Shown: piece after piece, positions 42,648-52,286 of the stretch
Layout of the letters: each line of letters starts with the position of its first letter
Position numbering within the stretch: position 1 is the first letter of the stretch
DNA from: Fen-330 sp050008465
GTDB taxonomy: Bacteria; Acidobacteriota; Terriglobia; Bryobacterales; Bryobacteraceae
Direction: 5' to 3'
DNA length: 64,000 bases
NCBI GenBank assembly: GCA_050008465.1
Contig: JBEKMO010000015.1
Span: 71,490 to 135,489, forward strand
Position numbers and translations under genes: made by a program
The notes under the pieces: generated by a model
Databases searched by the model: none
Told to the model about the DNA's origin: nothing
The model's input: only the letters and a program-made list of their open reading frames with translations

Positions 42648-43526
42648 GTGAGACTGGTGAGCGCCAGCCGGCGGACGGACATTCCAGCGTTCTATGCCGC
42701 GTGGTTCATGAACCGGGTCCGGGAGGGGTACTGTCACTGGGTCAATCCGTTCGGCGGACAGGTATATCGCGTGTCGCTCGCGCCGGAGGACTGCGCGGGG
42801 ATCGTCTTTTGGACGCGATATCCCGCGCCGTTGCTGGGCGGGCTGGGCGAACTGGGTACCCGGGGATTCCGGTTCTACTTCCACGTCACCATCAACGGGT
42901 ATGAGCGGGCGCTGGAAGCGCGCAACCCGGACCTCGCGAACGCGCTGCGGGCCTTCCGGGCGCTGTCGGATGCGATTTCCCCGGCGCGGACATTGTGGCG
43001 CTACGATCCCATCCTGCTGTCGGAGAGGACGCCGGTGGAGTATCACCTGAAGCGTTTCTCGTCGCTGGCCCGCGAACTGGAGTGCTTCACCGAGCGCTGT
43101 ACCTTCTCCTTCGCGGATTTCTACGGAAAGACGCGCCGGAACCTGGCGCGGGCCGGCGTGCGGTTCATCGATCCGGATCTCGAGACCAAGGTGTCGCTCG
43201 TGTCACAGTTGAAGGGCATCGCCGAGGCGCACGGCATCGCGCTGTACTCCTGCTGCGAGGACTCCGTGCTCGCGACCGGCGTGCGGAAGGCGCATTGCGT
43301 GGACCTGGAGCTTCTGCGCCCGGACCTGACGCTGAACCCGCGCCCCACGCGCCACGAGTGCGGCTGCGTGGAGAGCGTAGACATTGGCGCGTATGATACG
43401 TGCGGATTCGACTGCGTGTACTGCTACGCCACAAACAGTTGGGAAGCTGCGCGGGAGCGTGCGCGGCGCCACGACCCCAACGACCCGGCGTTGTGGCGGC
43501 CGGCGGGGCTAGAAATTGGTGAATGA
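42648..43526 (+). CDS. DUF1848 protein with C-terminal CxxxCxxC motif
   Basis: 292 residues. The N-terminus VSASRRTDIPAFYAAWFMNR and the sequence IVFWTRYPAPLL are typical of DUF1848. The C-terminus carries CGCVES followed by DTCGFDCVYCYATNS, in which CGFDCVYC has the C-x3-C-x2-C spacing of radical SAM [4Fe-4S] sites. This suggests an iron-sulfur enzyme with the cluster motif at the end rather than the beginning of the barrel. The GTG start at 42648 follows a purine-rich AGAAGGGG. It lies 44 bases after gmd with no evident link in function. Confidence 0.78.
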   Translation: MRLVSASRRTDIPAFYAAWFMNRVREGYCHWVNPFGGQVYRVSLAPEDCAGIVFWTRYPAPLLGGLGELGTRGFRFYFHVTINGYERALEARNPDLANALRAFRALSDAISPARTLWRYDPILLSERTPVEYHLKRFSSLARELECFTERCTFSFADFYGKTRRNLARAGVRFIDPDLETKVSLVSQLKGIAEAHGIALYSCCEDSVLATGVRKAHCVDLELLRPDLTLNPRPTRHECGCVESVDIGAYDTCGFDCVYCYATNSWEAARERARRHDPNDPALWRPAGLEIGE

Positions 43527-43542
43527 GTGTACTGTCCCGAGT

Positions 43543-46500
43543 TTAGGCCCTCGCTAACTGCTCGACTGGCGCCTGGGGCGGCGGCAGCACGGGGTTGAAC
43601 TGGACCGAAACCAGCTTGGAGACGCCGGGCTCCTGCATGGTGACGCCGTAGAGCGCCTGGGCTGCTTCCATGGTCCGCCGGGCGTGCGTGATGACAATGA
43701 ACTGGGTCTGGCGGGACATGTCGGCGATCAAGCGCGTCAGCCGCTGGATGTTGGGCTCGTCGAGCGGGGCGTCCACCTCGTCGAGGATGCAGAACGGGCT
43801 GGGCTGGTACTTGAAAATGGCCATCAGCAGCGCCAGCGCGGTGAGCGCTTTCTCGCCGCCCGAGAGCAGCAGCACGTTCTGGAGCCGCTTTCCGGGAGGC
43901 GAAGCGACGATGTCGATGCCGGACTCGGCCGCATTGGCCTCGTCGGTGAGCCGCATCTCGCCGACGCCGCCGCTGAACAGCGTCGTGAACAGCTCGCGGA
44001 AATGCACGTTGATGGCCGTGAACGCCTCCGAGAAACGTTTCTTGGATTCGACGTCGATATCCTGGATGGCCTTCTCGGTGTCGCGGATGGAATCCAGCAG
44101 GTCCTGGCGCTGCGTGTTCAGGAATTCGTAGCGCTCGTGCGCCTGGCGGTACTCCGCCAGCGCCTCGGGATTCACCGGGCCGAGGGCCTCGATGCGCCGG
44201 CGGATCTCCTCGTACCGGCCTTCGATCTCGGCCAGCCCGTCGGCGTCCGGCACAGTCTCTTCATCGCCGGCCAGCTCCTCCACCGGAATGCCGAGTTCCT
44301 TGCGGCTGGACTCGTCCAGGAACTTCAGCTCGGCCTGGCGCTTCACCAGCTCGACCTCGATGTGCGAGCGCGATTCCTGCGCCTGCTGCACCTCGGCCCG
44401 CAACTGCTTGAGCGTCTCCTCGAGCCCGGCCAGCTCCGCCCGGAGGCTCACCTCCTGCTCGGCCAGGCGGTCGGCCGCGAGCGCAGCCTGCGAGTGCTCT
44501 TCGGAAAGGACGGCGGCGCGCTCATCGAGCTCGATGTTGCTGGCGAGCAGACGGGCGCGCTCGAGGCCGAGCTGCTCGAGGTCGCGCGCGACCTCCTGGC
44601 CGCGCGCCGTCAGCTCAGCGAGCTGGGACTCGAGGCGGGCCATGGCCGCGCGCTCGGCACGGCAGCGCTCTTCGAGGCCGGCCATCTCGACACGCAAGGC
44701 GGAGTGCTCCTCTGCGACGCGCGCGACCCCGGCTTTCAGTCCCTCGATCTCCTCGCGCGCGGCTTCGAGCGCTTGCTCGTGTTCGGTCCTGGCGCGCTCC
44801 TTCTCTTCCACCGAGGCCTGGTCGCGGCGCCGCTGCGCCAGAGAGCGCCCCCGCTCCTTGCTTAGGCGGTCCAGCTCGAGGCGCGCCACGGAGATTCGCG
44901 AACCGGCGCGGGTAAGCTCGTCGGCCAGCTTCCGCATTTCGTGATCCAGGGCCAGCGCTTCTTTCTCCTGGCTCTGCTGGGCGCCGCGGAGGCGTTCCGT
45001 TTCCTGTTCCAGCCGCGCGATGTCGCGCTCCAGCATCTCGATCCGCGCGGCGGTCTCGTCGAGCTGCTTCTGGCGCGCCTGCACCTGCGCTTTCACCTCC
45101 CGCAGCTCGCGCTTGAGCGCCAGCGGGCCGCTCGAGGTTTTCCGGCCGCCGCTCACGGCGTGGCCGTGATAGCAGACGCCGTCGGGCAGCAGGAAATAGA
45201 AATCCGGGTACTCGAGCGCGAGGCGCTGTGCGGAAGCGCGGTCGGTGGCCACAAAGCAATGCGCCAGGCGCCGCAAACACGGCACGCCGGCACTACCGAA
45301 CCCGTTGCTGAGCCGCAGCACCTGGCTGAGCCGCGCGGCCACGCCCGCCGCATCGTCCGCCGGCGGCGCGGGCGAGTGGCCGTTGGTGGGCTCGCCGGCC
45401 GGCTCCGGATGCACCAGGAACGTAGCGCGGCCTTCCCCGCTGCCGCGCATGACCTCGATGCCGCACTCGGCCTGCCGCCAGTCCCGCACCACGATGTATT
45501 CCAGTTCCTCGTGCAGGAATTCCTCGGCCGCCTTCTCGTAGGCCGGCTCGACCTCGACGAAGTCGGCCAGCACGCCGAGCGGGCGCAGCTCCTGGGCCTG
45601 GCCGCGCTCGATGGCGGTGAACAGCCGCTTCACGGAATCCGTGGTATAGGCGCGATGGGAGAGGATTTCCTCGAGCGAATCGCGGCGCGCCTTGAGCCGC
45701 GAGAACTCCGAGCGCTCCCGGTCGAGGACGCGGCGCGCCTCCGCCAACTCGCCTTTGCTGTCCGCCAGTTCCTGCTCGAAGCGGGCACGCAGGTCGGAGA
45801 TCGACTCGAGCTCCAACTGCCGCGCGGCCTGCTTGCTTGAGAGCTCGGCCCTGGAGGCCCCGAGCCATTCCAGGTCGGCAGCGGCCGACTGCTCCTCCTT
45901 CTGGGCCTTGGAGGCGTCGCGGTCGAGCGCGGCCAGGTAGGTGTCGATCTGCCCGAGCTGGTTCTTGAGCGAGGAGGCCTCGCCGAGCAGCCGGAGCACG
46001 GCCTGGCGCGAGGACTCGATTCCCCGCTCGCGATCCGTCAGGGCGGCCTGTAGCGCGTCGCGCTCGCGCCCCTTGGCCTCCAACCGCTGGCTCGCGGCCT
46101 CCCTCTGCGCCTCCTGTTCGGCGACGCGACGGCGTCCCACGGCAAGCTCTTCCCCGAGCCGGGCGAGGCGGCCGTCCAACTCCTGGGATTCGGCCTCGCT
46201 CTGGGTCATGCGCTGCTCGATGGAGCCGATCTGCTTCGCCTGATAGTCCAGCCGCCCGCGTGTGCGCTCCAACTCCAGATTGAGCTCTGAGAGCCTCTTG
46301 CGAGCTTCCGTGAGTTGGGCTTCGGTCTGGTAGCCTTGGGCTTGCGAGCGGTCATATTCCTGTTCCCTGGCGCCGGCCTCGGCCGAGAGCGATTCCAGAC
46401 GGGCGGTGGCCAGACCGAGATCCAGGGCGATCTTGGCCGCCTCGCGCTCGAGCATCTTGTAGCGGCCCGCGATTACGCGCCGCAACTGGGCGTTCATCTC

Positions 46501-47271
46501 CGCTTTCAACTCTTCGTAGCGGCGCGCCTTGGCGGCCTGGCGCTTGAGCGAATTGGCCTGGCGGCCCACCTCTTCGAGGATGTCGAAGACCCGCTCGAGG
46601 TTGTGCTTAGCGCCCTCCAGCCGGGCCTCGGCAAGCCGGCGGCGCGACTTGAACTTGGAGATCCCAGCGGCTTCCTCGATCACCGCGCGGCGATCCTGCG
46701 GGCGGGAGCTGAGGAGCTGGCCGATGCGGCCCTGCTCGATGATGGCGTAGGATTCCGGGCCAAGCCCGGTGCCCATGAAGATGTCCTGGATGTCCCGAAG
46801 CAGCGCGCGCCGTCCGTCTATCAGGTACTCGCTCTCCCCGGAGCGAAACAGGCGGCGCGTGACGGTGATTTCCCTCTCGCCATGCTCGACGCCATGGCCG
46901 TTGGTGGGGGCGCCGGCCGTGCCGTTGACCGGCCCGGCGGTCCCATTGGTCTTCCCGGTGGTCCCGCCGTTGCTCTTGACCGCGACCTCCAGGAAGTGGA
47001 ATCCTGGGTCGACCATGGTAATGGTCACCGAGGCCAGGCTGAGCGGCTTGCGGTCGCGGGTTCCGGCGAAGATCACGTCCTCCATGCGGGCGCCACGGAG
47101 GGTCTTGGCGGACTGCTCGCCGAGTACCCAGTTGATGGCATCCGCCAGGTTGGACTTCCCGCAGCCGTTCGGACCGACAATGGCAGCCACCCCCGAGCCG
47201 GCAAAGCGGAGCTCGGTGCGGTCCGGGAAGGACTTGAACCCCTGAAGCTCGACGCGTTTGAGTTTAAGCAA
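43543..47271 (-). CDS. smc: Chromosome segregation SMC protein
   Basis: 1242 residues: N-terminal ATPase half with Walker A (GPNGCGKSN), two long coiled coils (about 195-520 and 715-1040), a hinge (about 540-690), and the C-terminal half with signature LLSGGEKAL and Walker B CILDEVDAPLDE. It compacts and segregates the chromosome with ScpA/ScpB. Two Asn/Gly/Thr-rich insertions are unusual: TGKTNGTAGPVNGTAG near residue 100, in the head, and EPTNGHSPAPP near 630, in the hinge. The start is TTG at 47271, after GAGGAGA. Confidence 0.94.
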   Translation of the reverse strand: MLKLKRVELQGFKSFPDRTELRFAGSGVAAIVGPNGCGKSNLADAINWVLGEQSAKTLRGARMEDVIFAGTRDRKPLSLASVTITMVDPGFHFLEVAVKSNGGTTGKTNGTAGPVNGTAGAPTNGHGVEHGEREITVTRRLFRSGESEYLIDGRRALLRDIQDIFMGTGLGPESYAIIEQGRIGQLLSSRPQDRRAVIEEAAGISKFKSRRRLAEARLEGAKHNLERVFDILEEVGRQANSLKRQAAKARRYEELKAEMNAQLRRVIAGRYKMLEREAAKIALDLGLATARLESLSAEAGAREQEYDRSQAQGYQTEAQLTEARKRLSELNLELERTRGRLDYQAKQIGSIEQRMTQSEAESQELDGRLARLGEELAVGRRRVAEQEAQREAASQRLEAKGRERDALQAALTDRERGIESSRQAVLRLLGEASSLKNQLGQIDTYLAALDRDASKAQKEEQSAAADLEWLGASRAELSSKQAARQLELESISDLRARFEQELADSKGELAEARRVLDRERSEFSRLKARRDSLEEILSHRAYTTDSVKRLFTAIERGQAQELRPLGVLADFVEVEPAYEKAAEEFLHEELEYIVVRDWRQAECGIEVMRGSGEGRATFLVHPEPAGEPTNGHSPAPPADDAAGVAARLSQVLRLSNGFGSAGVPCLRRLAHCFVATDRASAQRLALEYPDFYFLLPDGVCYHGHAVSGGRKTSSGPLALKRELREVKAQVQARQKQLDETAARIEMLERDIARLEQETERLRGAQQSQEKEALALDHEMRKLADELTRAGSRISVARLELDRLSKERGRSLAQRRRDQASVEEKERARTEHEQALEAAREEIEGLKAGVARVAEEHSALRVEMAGLEERCRAERAAMARLESQLAELTARGQEVARDLEQLGLERARLLASNIELDERAAVLSEEHSQAALAADRLAEQEVSLRAELAGLEETLKQLRAEVQQAQESRSHIEVELVKRQAELKFLDESSRKELGIPVEELAGDEETVPDADGLAEIEGRYEEIRRRIEALGPVNPEALAEYRQAHERYEFLNTQRQDLLDSIRDTEKAIQDIDVESKKRFSEAFTAINVHFRELFTTLFSGGVGEMRLTDEANAAESGIDIVASPPGKRLQNVLLLSGGEKALTALALLMAIFKYQPSPFCILDEVDAPLDEPNIQRLTRLIADMSRQTQFIVITHARRTMEAAQALYGVTMQEPGVSKLVSVQFNPVLPPPQAPVEQLARA

Positions 47272-47305
47272 AGCTCGCTGTCTCCTCAGTCAAACGGACA
47301 TTTTT

Positions 47306-47327
47306 CCGGGACCCAACGGAGTCCCGG
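47306..47327. repeat. Hairpin in the smc leader
   Basis: CCGGGAC/GTCCCGG with an 8-base loop, 35 bases upstream of the smc start. On the smc strand it is followed by A rather than T residues, so it is not a terminator. Confidence 0.4.
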
Positions 47328-47440
47328 CCTCGGGGGATGAGACCATGGTAAACGGGAACGGTGAAAAAGTAAAGCACCTTGAGTACACCATAAGGGGTCA
47401 TGGCCAAGAACGGCCCAAAATGTTGGGGCCGACACGCGGA

Positions 47441-47467
47441 GGGCAGGCGAAACCGCCTGCCCCACGG
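47441..47467 (-). repeat. REP hairpin between smc and the DUF5343 gene
   Basis: Perfect 9-bp stem GGGCAGGCG (47441-47449) / CGCCTGCCC (47454-47462). Read on the minus strand it starts GTGGGGCAGGC, the head shared with the REPs at 19.0 and 28.9 kb. Confidence 0.75.
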
Positions 47468-47571
47468 GACCTCTCCTTGGCTCCATTCTAGCCACCGCGC
47501 GACGCAGCTCCAAAAAAAGTCCGGCGGTGTCCGCAAGCGGAATCGATTGTGGTATAGCAGACAGTATAGAG

Positions 47572-48192
47572 ATGGAACCGCACCCGATCCCCTACGTTCC
47601 CTTCCGCACCTTCCTGACCGCGCTGGAGACCCTCGAGCGCGCCTGCCCCAACCAACTCGACCGGTCCGTCTGGCCCTCCTATTCGGGAGCCATTCAGGGA
47701 CAGTTGCTGGGGGCGTTCCGATTCCTCGCCCTGATGGACGAGGCACAATGCCCGACCGCCGAGCTGCGGGAGTTGCTGGCGAAGAAGGACAGCCGGCGGG
47801 CGCTGCTGCGGCGCATTCTGGAGAAGAAGTATGCTCCGCTGGTGGCGCTGGACCTGAGCCGGACCTCTCCGAATCAGCTCGAGGAGGCGCTGCGGCAGTA
47901 CGGGCTCACCGGCGCCACGCACAAGAAGGCGCTGTCGTTTTTCCTGCAAGCGGCGCAATACTCGGGGCTGCCGCTCTCGGTTCTCTTGCGCGCGAAGACC
48001 CGCGGCGGAGGGGGCGGTCAGCGGCGACACCGTGCACCAGCAGCGGACGCCCCCGCGGTGGCGAAGATCGTTCATCTGAAGAGCGGCGGAACCGTGACGC
48101 TCACGGCTGCGGTGGATCTGTTCTCGCTCAGCGCCGCCGACCGCGAGTTCGTCTTCGAGTTGATCGACAAGGTGCAGAGTTACGGGGAATAG
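47572..48192 (+). CDS. DUF5343-family protein
   Basis: 206 residues. The N-terminal two thirds (PYVPFRTFLTALETLERACP ... ALSFFLQAAQYSGLPLS) resemble DUF5343, a helical family of unknown function; Arg-rich and Gly-rich sequence (RGGGGGQRRHR) follows, and the tail KIVHLKSGGTVTLTAAVDLF is beta-like. No membrane segment. The start ATG 47572 lies 13 bases after a TATAGC box, with no strong Shine-Dalgarno sequence. Confidence 0.65.
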   Translation: MEPHPIPYVPFRTFLTALETLERACPNQLDRSVWPSYSGAIQGQLLGAFRFLALMDEAQCPTAELRELLAKKDSRRALLRRILEKKYAPLVALDLSRTSPNQLEEALRQYGLTGATHKKALSFFLQAAQYSGLPLSVLLRAKTRGGGGGQRRHRAPAADAPAVAKIVHLKSGGTVTLTAAVDLFSLSAADREFVFELIDKVQSYGE

Positions 48193-48205
48193 TGCATAGA
48201 AAAAA

Positions 48206-48228
48206 GGGCGGGCCGCTGTGGCCCGCCC
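48206..48228 (-). terminator. Intrinsic terminator of the TonB receptor gene
   Basis: Perfect 9-bp stem GGGCGGGCC/GGCCCGCCC with a 5-base loop, followed on the minus strand by six T. It lies 36 bases after the receptor stop, and may also serve the convergent DUF5343 gene. Confidence 0.92.
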
Positions 48229-48263
48229 CTGTTGAGGAACCGTTGTAGATAGAACGCTCCGGA

Positions 48264-51200
48264 CTAGAACACGAACTTGATGGTGAGTTGCAGCCGCCGG
48301 GCGTAGTTGCTCTGCGTGGAAGCGCTAATCTGCCCGAACCCGGAATCCTTCGCGTTCGGCAGGCTCGTAACCGACATGCTCGGATTCGGGAAGTAGGGAT
48401 GGTTGAAGGCGTTGAGGGCCTCGGCACGGAATTCGAAGTTCTTGCCTTCCGTGACCCGGGTGTCCTTGATCAAAGCCAGGTCGACGTTGTTCTGCCGCGG
48501 TCCGCGGATTTGGCTGAAGCGGAACGGCCACCATCGAAGCTGGGTGCCCACCAATTGCTTGCCGGAGACCGTCTCGAACCCGGTGGTGTTGAACCAGTGC
48601 TCCGGACTCCGCTGATCGATCGGCAGCAGGATGTTCGACGGGTCGCCGTAGTAAATGCAGTTGCAGCCCGACCAGGACAGCGGGAAGCCGCTCTGCAAAC
48701 TCCAGAGACCCGAAATCTGCCAGCCGCCCACGATGCGCGTGAGCACTGGGTTGGCATTGGCGAGCATGGGTTTGCCCTTCCCGAACGGCAGTTCCCAGAT
48801 GGCGCTGATGTTGAAGCGGTGCGGCGAATCGATGTCCGAGATCTCGTGGATGGGCAGGGGATCCATCGCGTTCAGCCGGAGGTAGGCCTGCATCACCTTT
48901 TGGAAGGTGTAGCTGCCGGTGATGGTATAGCCCTTCGAGAAGCGCTTTTGGGCGCTGAACAGGAGGCCGTGATACCACGAGGAGCCCATGTTATCGGTCC
49001 CGTAGATGGCATTCGACCCGAACGCGCGGTAGGGCGAAAGCAGCGTCTGGCGCGAGGTGTTCGTGCCGGTGTAAATGCTCTGGGAATTGCCCGGCACCAG
49101 GTTGTAGAGCGGATTGGAGATGCTGGCGGTCAGATAGTTGTTCCAGGTGTCGTCGCGGGTCCGCATCGTGCTCATGAACTGTATCGGCACGGCGTTGATG
49201 TTGGTCCCATAAGAGCTACGGTCGCCAGTCCACGACTCCAGATGGATGGTCTTGCTTCCGACGTAACTGGTTTCGATGACCAGGCCCTTGAACTCATGCT
49301 GGAGTCCGATTTCCCATCGCGTGGTCATCGGAATCTTGGGGTTCTGGTTGAAGAAGGTGAAGCCCTGTCCCAGGTAGGTCTGGTATCCGGCCGCGGCGCC
49401 CACGGGCTCGGCGACGCCGTTGTTGAAGGGGTTGGCTATGGTGGTCAACCAGGTCAATCCGCTGTCGGCGGTGAGAACCATGTTCGTGTTCTGGGTGAAG
49501 CCGTTCTGGAAGACGTCGTAACGGCGCTCGCCCAGAAAGCCCGCGAACATGCCGGCGCCGGTGCGGAGCACGGTGTGCTCGGCGAGCTGGTAGGCCAGGC
49601 CGATGCGCGGCATAAAGACGTTCTTGGGAGTATTGTAGAGGGCGCTGCCATTACCGCCCGGCGTGGGAAAGGTCATGCCGCCAACTAGCGAGAAGGCGCT
49701 GACCGGAAGCTCGGGGAATCCACCCGTATAAGCGGGGTACTTGGTGGCGTAAGCGGCCGCCGCCGCCGCCGAGATGGGCTGCACATAGGTCGGGTCGAAG
49801 CTCAGGGTGCTCCGGTTGTAGCGCTCGTGCAGCGGGATCTCGAACTCATAGCGCACGCCGAGATTCACGGTGAGCTTCGGGGAGACCTTCCAGTCGTCCT
49901 GCACGAAGAATCCCCAGGATCCCGACTGTTCGGCGTAGTCCGACTGCCGGGTGATGGCCGCCGAGTTGGGCAGGCCGAGCAGCAGCGCCGCAATCGATTG
50001 TCCGTAGCCGCTCGGGGAGGCGGCCGAGTTGTCCAGCGGCCCGCCGGTCCAGGTGCTGCCGAACGTGAACGAGCCGGTCTGCTGATTGCTCTTGAAGGCG
50101 TCGGTTTCCTGATAGACGCGGTATTCGAATCCGCCGCGGATGGAATGCGCGCCGGCCGCCTTCGACAAGGTGGCGGAGACGGTGTGGTTCATCACCGGCC
50201 GGTTCTCGACCGTCAGGCCGTTGGAGATATAGCTGGTGCTGGCGTAGTTGATGCGCGGGAAGCGCGAGATGTTCTTCGGGACCTGGCTAGCGTAGTTCGC
50301 CGAGAAGCCCAGGGTGGTGATATCGAACCCATCGGCTTGGCCCGGAAAGTCCGTGCCGCGGATGAAGCGGTTATAGCTGTAACGCGTGTTCAGCACCATG
50401 GTCGGAGAAAGCGTGTACACATGATCGAACATCGCCGTCTTCGAATAGAACCAGAACAAGTTGCCATAGAAGGCGTTGTGGAAGTAGTCGTTGTAGTCGC
50501 TGTTCCGGGCATACGTGCTGTAGCGAACGAAGAACCGCTGCTTGTCGCCCAGGTTCTGGTCCACGCGCGCGGTCAGGTTCCAATACTTGGCCTTCTCGGC
50601 CAGGCTGGGGTCGATGTAGTTGTTCAGGCCGAGGGGATCGCCCGGGGTCGTCTCGGTGGTCGGGTAGTAGCTCATGATGCCCGCGCCGGCCGCGGTAATC
50701 CGGTTCGGGGGAATAATGTTGCCGGAGAACGGACTCTCCTGATACCGGCCGTTGGCCAGCTTGATGCGGGTGGCCGGGTCGTAAATCTGGTAGGCCGAGC
50801 CGCCGTTGGTCAGCAACTGCGAGAAGTCGCCGTTGTGCATGGCCGGGGTCGGGACCGTGTTGGTGGTGTCGTCGTGCCGCGGCCGCGCGTCGTGGATGCC
50901 CTCGTAGCCGAACAGGAAGAACGTCTTGTTCCGTCCGTCGTACACCTTGGGGATGCGCACCGGGCCGCCGATCGAGCCGGTCCACCGGTCGAACCTGAAA
51001 TCGGGCCTCGCAAGTCCGGCCTTGTTGTTGAAGAAGTCGTTGGCCCACATGCCCTTGCGCTGGAACGAGTAGCCCGCGGTGCCGTGGAACGCGTTGGTGC
51101 CCGACTTGATACTGATGTTGGTCACGCCGCCTTGCGTCTGTCCGAACTGCGCGTCGAAAGTGGCCGTCTGGACCTTGAATTCCGCCACGATGTCCGTGGG

Positions 51201-51845
51201 CGGCACATAGGACGCGATCACTTCGTTTTGGTTGGCGGTGGCCGTGCTAGGCGCGCCGTCGATGGTAACGTCGTTCATATTGCCGCGCGTTCCACCCATC
51301 GCGAAATTGACGATGTGGGTCGGCTCGAACGGGCGATCCAGGCGGATGCTGCCGTTGAAGGTCACGCCCGGGGTCAGGCCGATCAGCAGGAATGGGTCGC
51401 CGTAAGACAACGGCAGGCTCGCTACCCGCTTGGAATCCACCACCGCGCCCATCGAGGCAGTGGCGGTAGTCAGCAACGGGGCCTCCCCGGTCACCGTGAC
51501 GCTTTCGGTCGCCGCGCCGACTTCCAACGCGATGTCCACTTCGATCCGGTCGGCGACCCGGACCTCGACACCATCGCGCACGGACTTCTTAAAGCCCGGC
51601 GCTTCCACCACAATCTGATACATGCCGGGAATCAGGTAGGACGCCTGGTAAAAGCCCACGTCGTTGGTAGTCATCGAGAGCTTGGTACCCATGGCTGTAT
51701 TCACAACCTGCACCGAGGCATTGGGAATCACGGCGTTCTGGGCGTCGGTGACTCTGCCCATCAACGTGCCGCGCGATTCCTGCCCCATCGAAACCCCCAC
51801 CACCAGCAGCATGAGCAAAACAACGATGAAGCTGCGATTTCGCAT
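48264..51845 (-). CDS. TonB-dependent receptor, Oar-like, with carboxypeptidase-regulatory domain
   Basis: 1193 residues. A signal peptide (1-21) is followed by a CarboxypepD_reg-like domain (about 25-110; GTLMGRVTDAQNAVIPNASV), a plug domain (about 120-230; VTVTGEAPLLTT) and a long beta-barrel to the C-terminal Phe (RRLQLTIKFVF). This is the SusC/Oar-like layout abundant in Solibacter-type genomes, for uptake of large nutrients. Start 51845 has AAGGAG at good spacing; the frame continues upstream to 51962 without support. No SusD partner is adjacent. Confidence 0.92.
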   Translation of the reverse strand: MRNRSFIVVLLMLLVVGVSMGQESRGTLMGRVTDAQNAVIPNASVQVVNTAMGTKLSMTTNDVGFYQASYLIPGMYQIVVEAPGFKKSVRDGVEVRVADRIEVDIALEVGAATESVTVTGEAPLLTTATASMGAVVDSKRVASLPLSYGDPFLLIGLTPGVTFNGSIRLDRPFEPTHIVNFAMGGTRGNMNDVTIDGAPSTATANQNEVIASYVPPTDIVAEFKVQTATFDAQFGQTQGGVTNISIKSGTNAFHGTAGYSFQRKGMWANDFFNNKAGLARPDFRFDRWTGSIGGPVRIPKVYDGRNKTFFLFGYEGIHDARPRHDDTTNTVPTPAMHNGDFSQLLTNGGSAYQIYDPATRIKLANGRYQESPFSGNIIPPNRITAAGAGIMSYYPTTETTPGDPLGLNNYIDPSLAEKAKYWNLTARVDQNLGDKQRFFVRYSTYARNSDYNDYFHNAFYGNLFWFYSKTAMFDHVYTLSPTMVLNTRYSYNRFIRGTDFPGQADGFDITTLGFSANYASQVPKNISRFPRINYASTSYISNGLTVENRPVMNHTVSATLSKAAGAHSIRGGFEYRVYQETDAFKSNQQTGSFTFGSTWTGGPLDNSAASPSGYGQSIAALLLGLPNSAAITRQSDYAEQSGSWGFFVQDDWKVSPKLTVNLGVRYEFEIPLHERYNRSTLSFDPTYVQPISAAAAAAYATKYPAYTGGFPELPVSAFSLVGGMTFPTPGGNGSALYNTPKNVFMPRIGLAYQLAEHTVLRTGAGMFAGFLGERRYDVFQNGFTQNTNMVLTADSGLTWLTTIANPFNNGVAEPVGAAAGYQTYLGQGFTFFNQNPKIPMTTRWEIGLQHEFKGLVIETSYVGSKTIHLESWTGDRSSYGTNINAVPIQFMSTMRTRDDTWNNYLTASISNPLYNLVPGNSQSIYTGTNTSRQTLLSPYRAFGSNAIYGTDNMGSSWYHGLLFSAQKRFSKGYTITGSYTFQKVMQAYLRLNAMDPLPIHEISDIDSPHRFNISAIWELPFGKGKPMLANANPVLTRIVGGWQISGLWSLQSGFPLSWSGCNCIYYGDPSNILLPIDQRSPEHWFNTTGFETVSGKQLVGTQLRWWPFRFSQIRGPRQNNVDLALIKDTRVTEGKNFEFRAEALNAFNHPYFPNPSMSVTSLPNAKDSGFGQISASTQSNYARRLQLTIKFVF

Positions 51846-52233
51846 TCTGTCTCCTTTTCTAACAAAGTCCTCAAGGGCTGAATGCCCTGTCTGTGCTTGC
51901 CAGGCCAGTGCCCCGGCAAACGGTTCCGCTGCAAAATACATTGCTCCGCAACTCACATGCACAGCACAGCGATATCTCGATCATCCGGCTGCGCGAGACT
52001 GCCTGTTATTGTACACCAGTCTGCCAGTACCGTCGCTTAAATTCTGCAAGATGAAGATCTGTTTATCTATTGTAAGCTATTGAAAACACGTGTGCAGCTT
52101 ACAGGTGGGGGGATAGTACTAAGAGTCCTATCGAGAATTTCCAGGGCCAAATCGGGCCGCGTCGGCGCGCTAAACGATTAGCCGGCTGACCACGCGCAGA
52201 ATTCCGCCAAATCCCGCGGCGCGGGAGGAAAAT

Positions 52234-52258
52234 GGGGCAGGCCGGAGTGGCCTGCCCC
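52234..52258 (-). terminator. Hairpin, terminator of a lost receptor gene and REP-like
   Basis: Perfect 10-bp stem GGGGCAGGCC/GGCCTGCCCC with a GGAGT loop, followed on the minus strand by ATTTTCC. It lies 28 bases after the stop of the receptor relic. Confidence 0.72.
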
Positions 52259-52286
52259 GGGAAGATGCAGCTTGCGGTTGCCTCAG

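Noticed and set aside
47306..47327. Terminator upstream of smc
   Set aside because: The stem is followed by A residues on the smc strand and preceded by T residues on the other, the wrong side for termination of a known gene.
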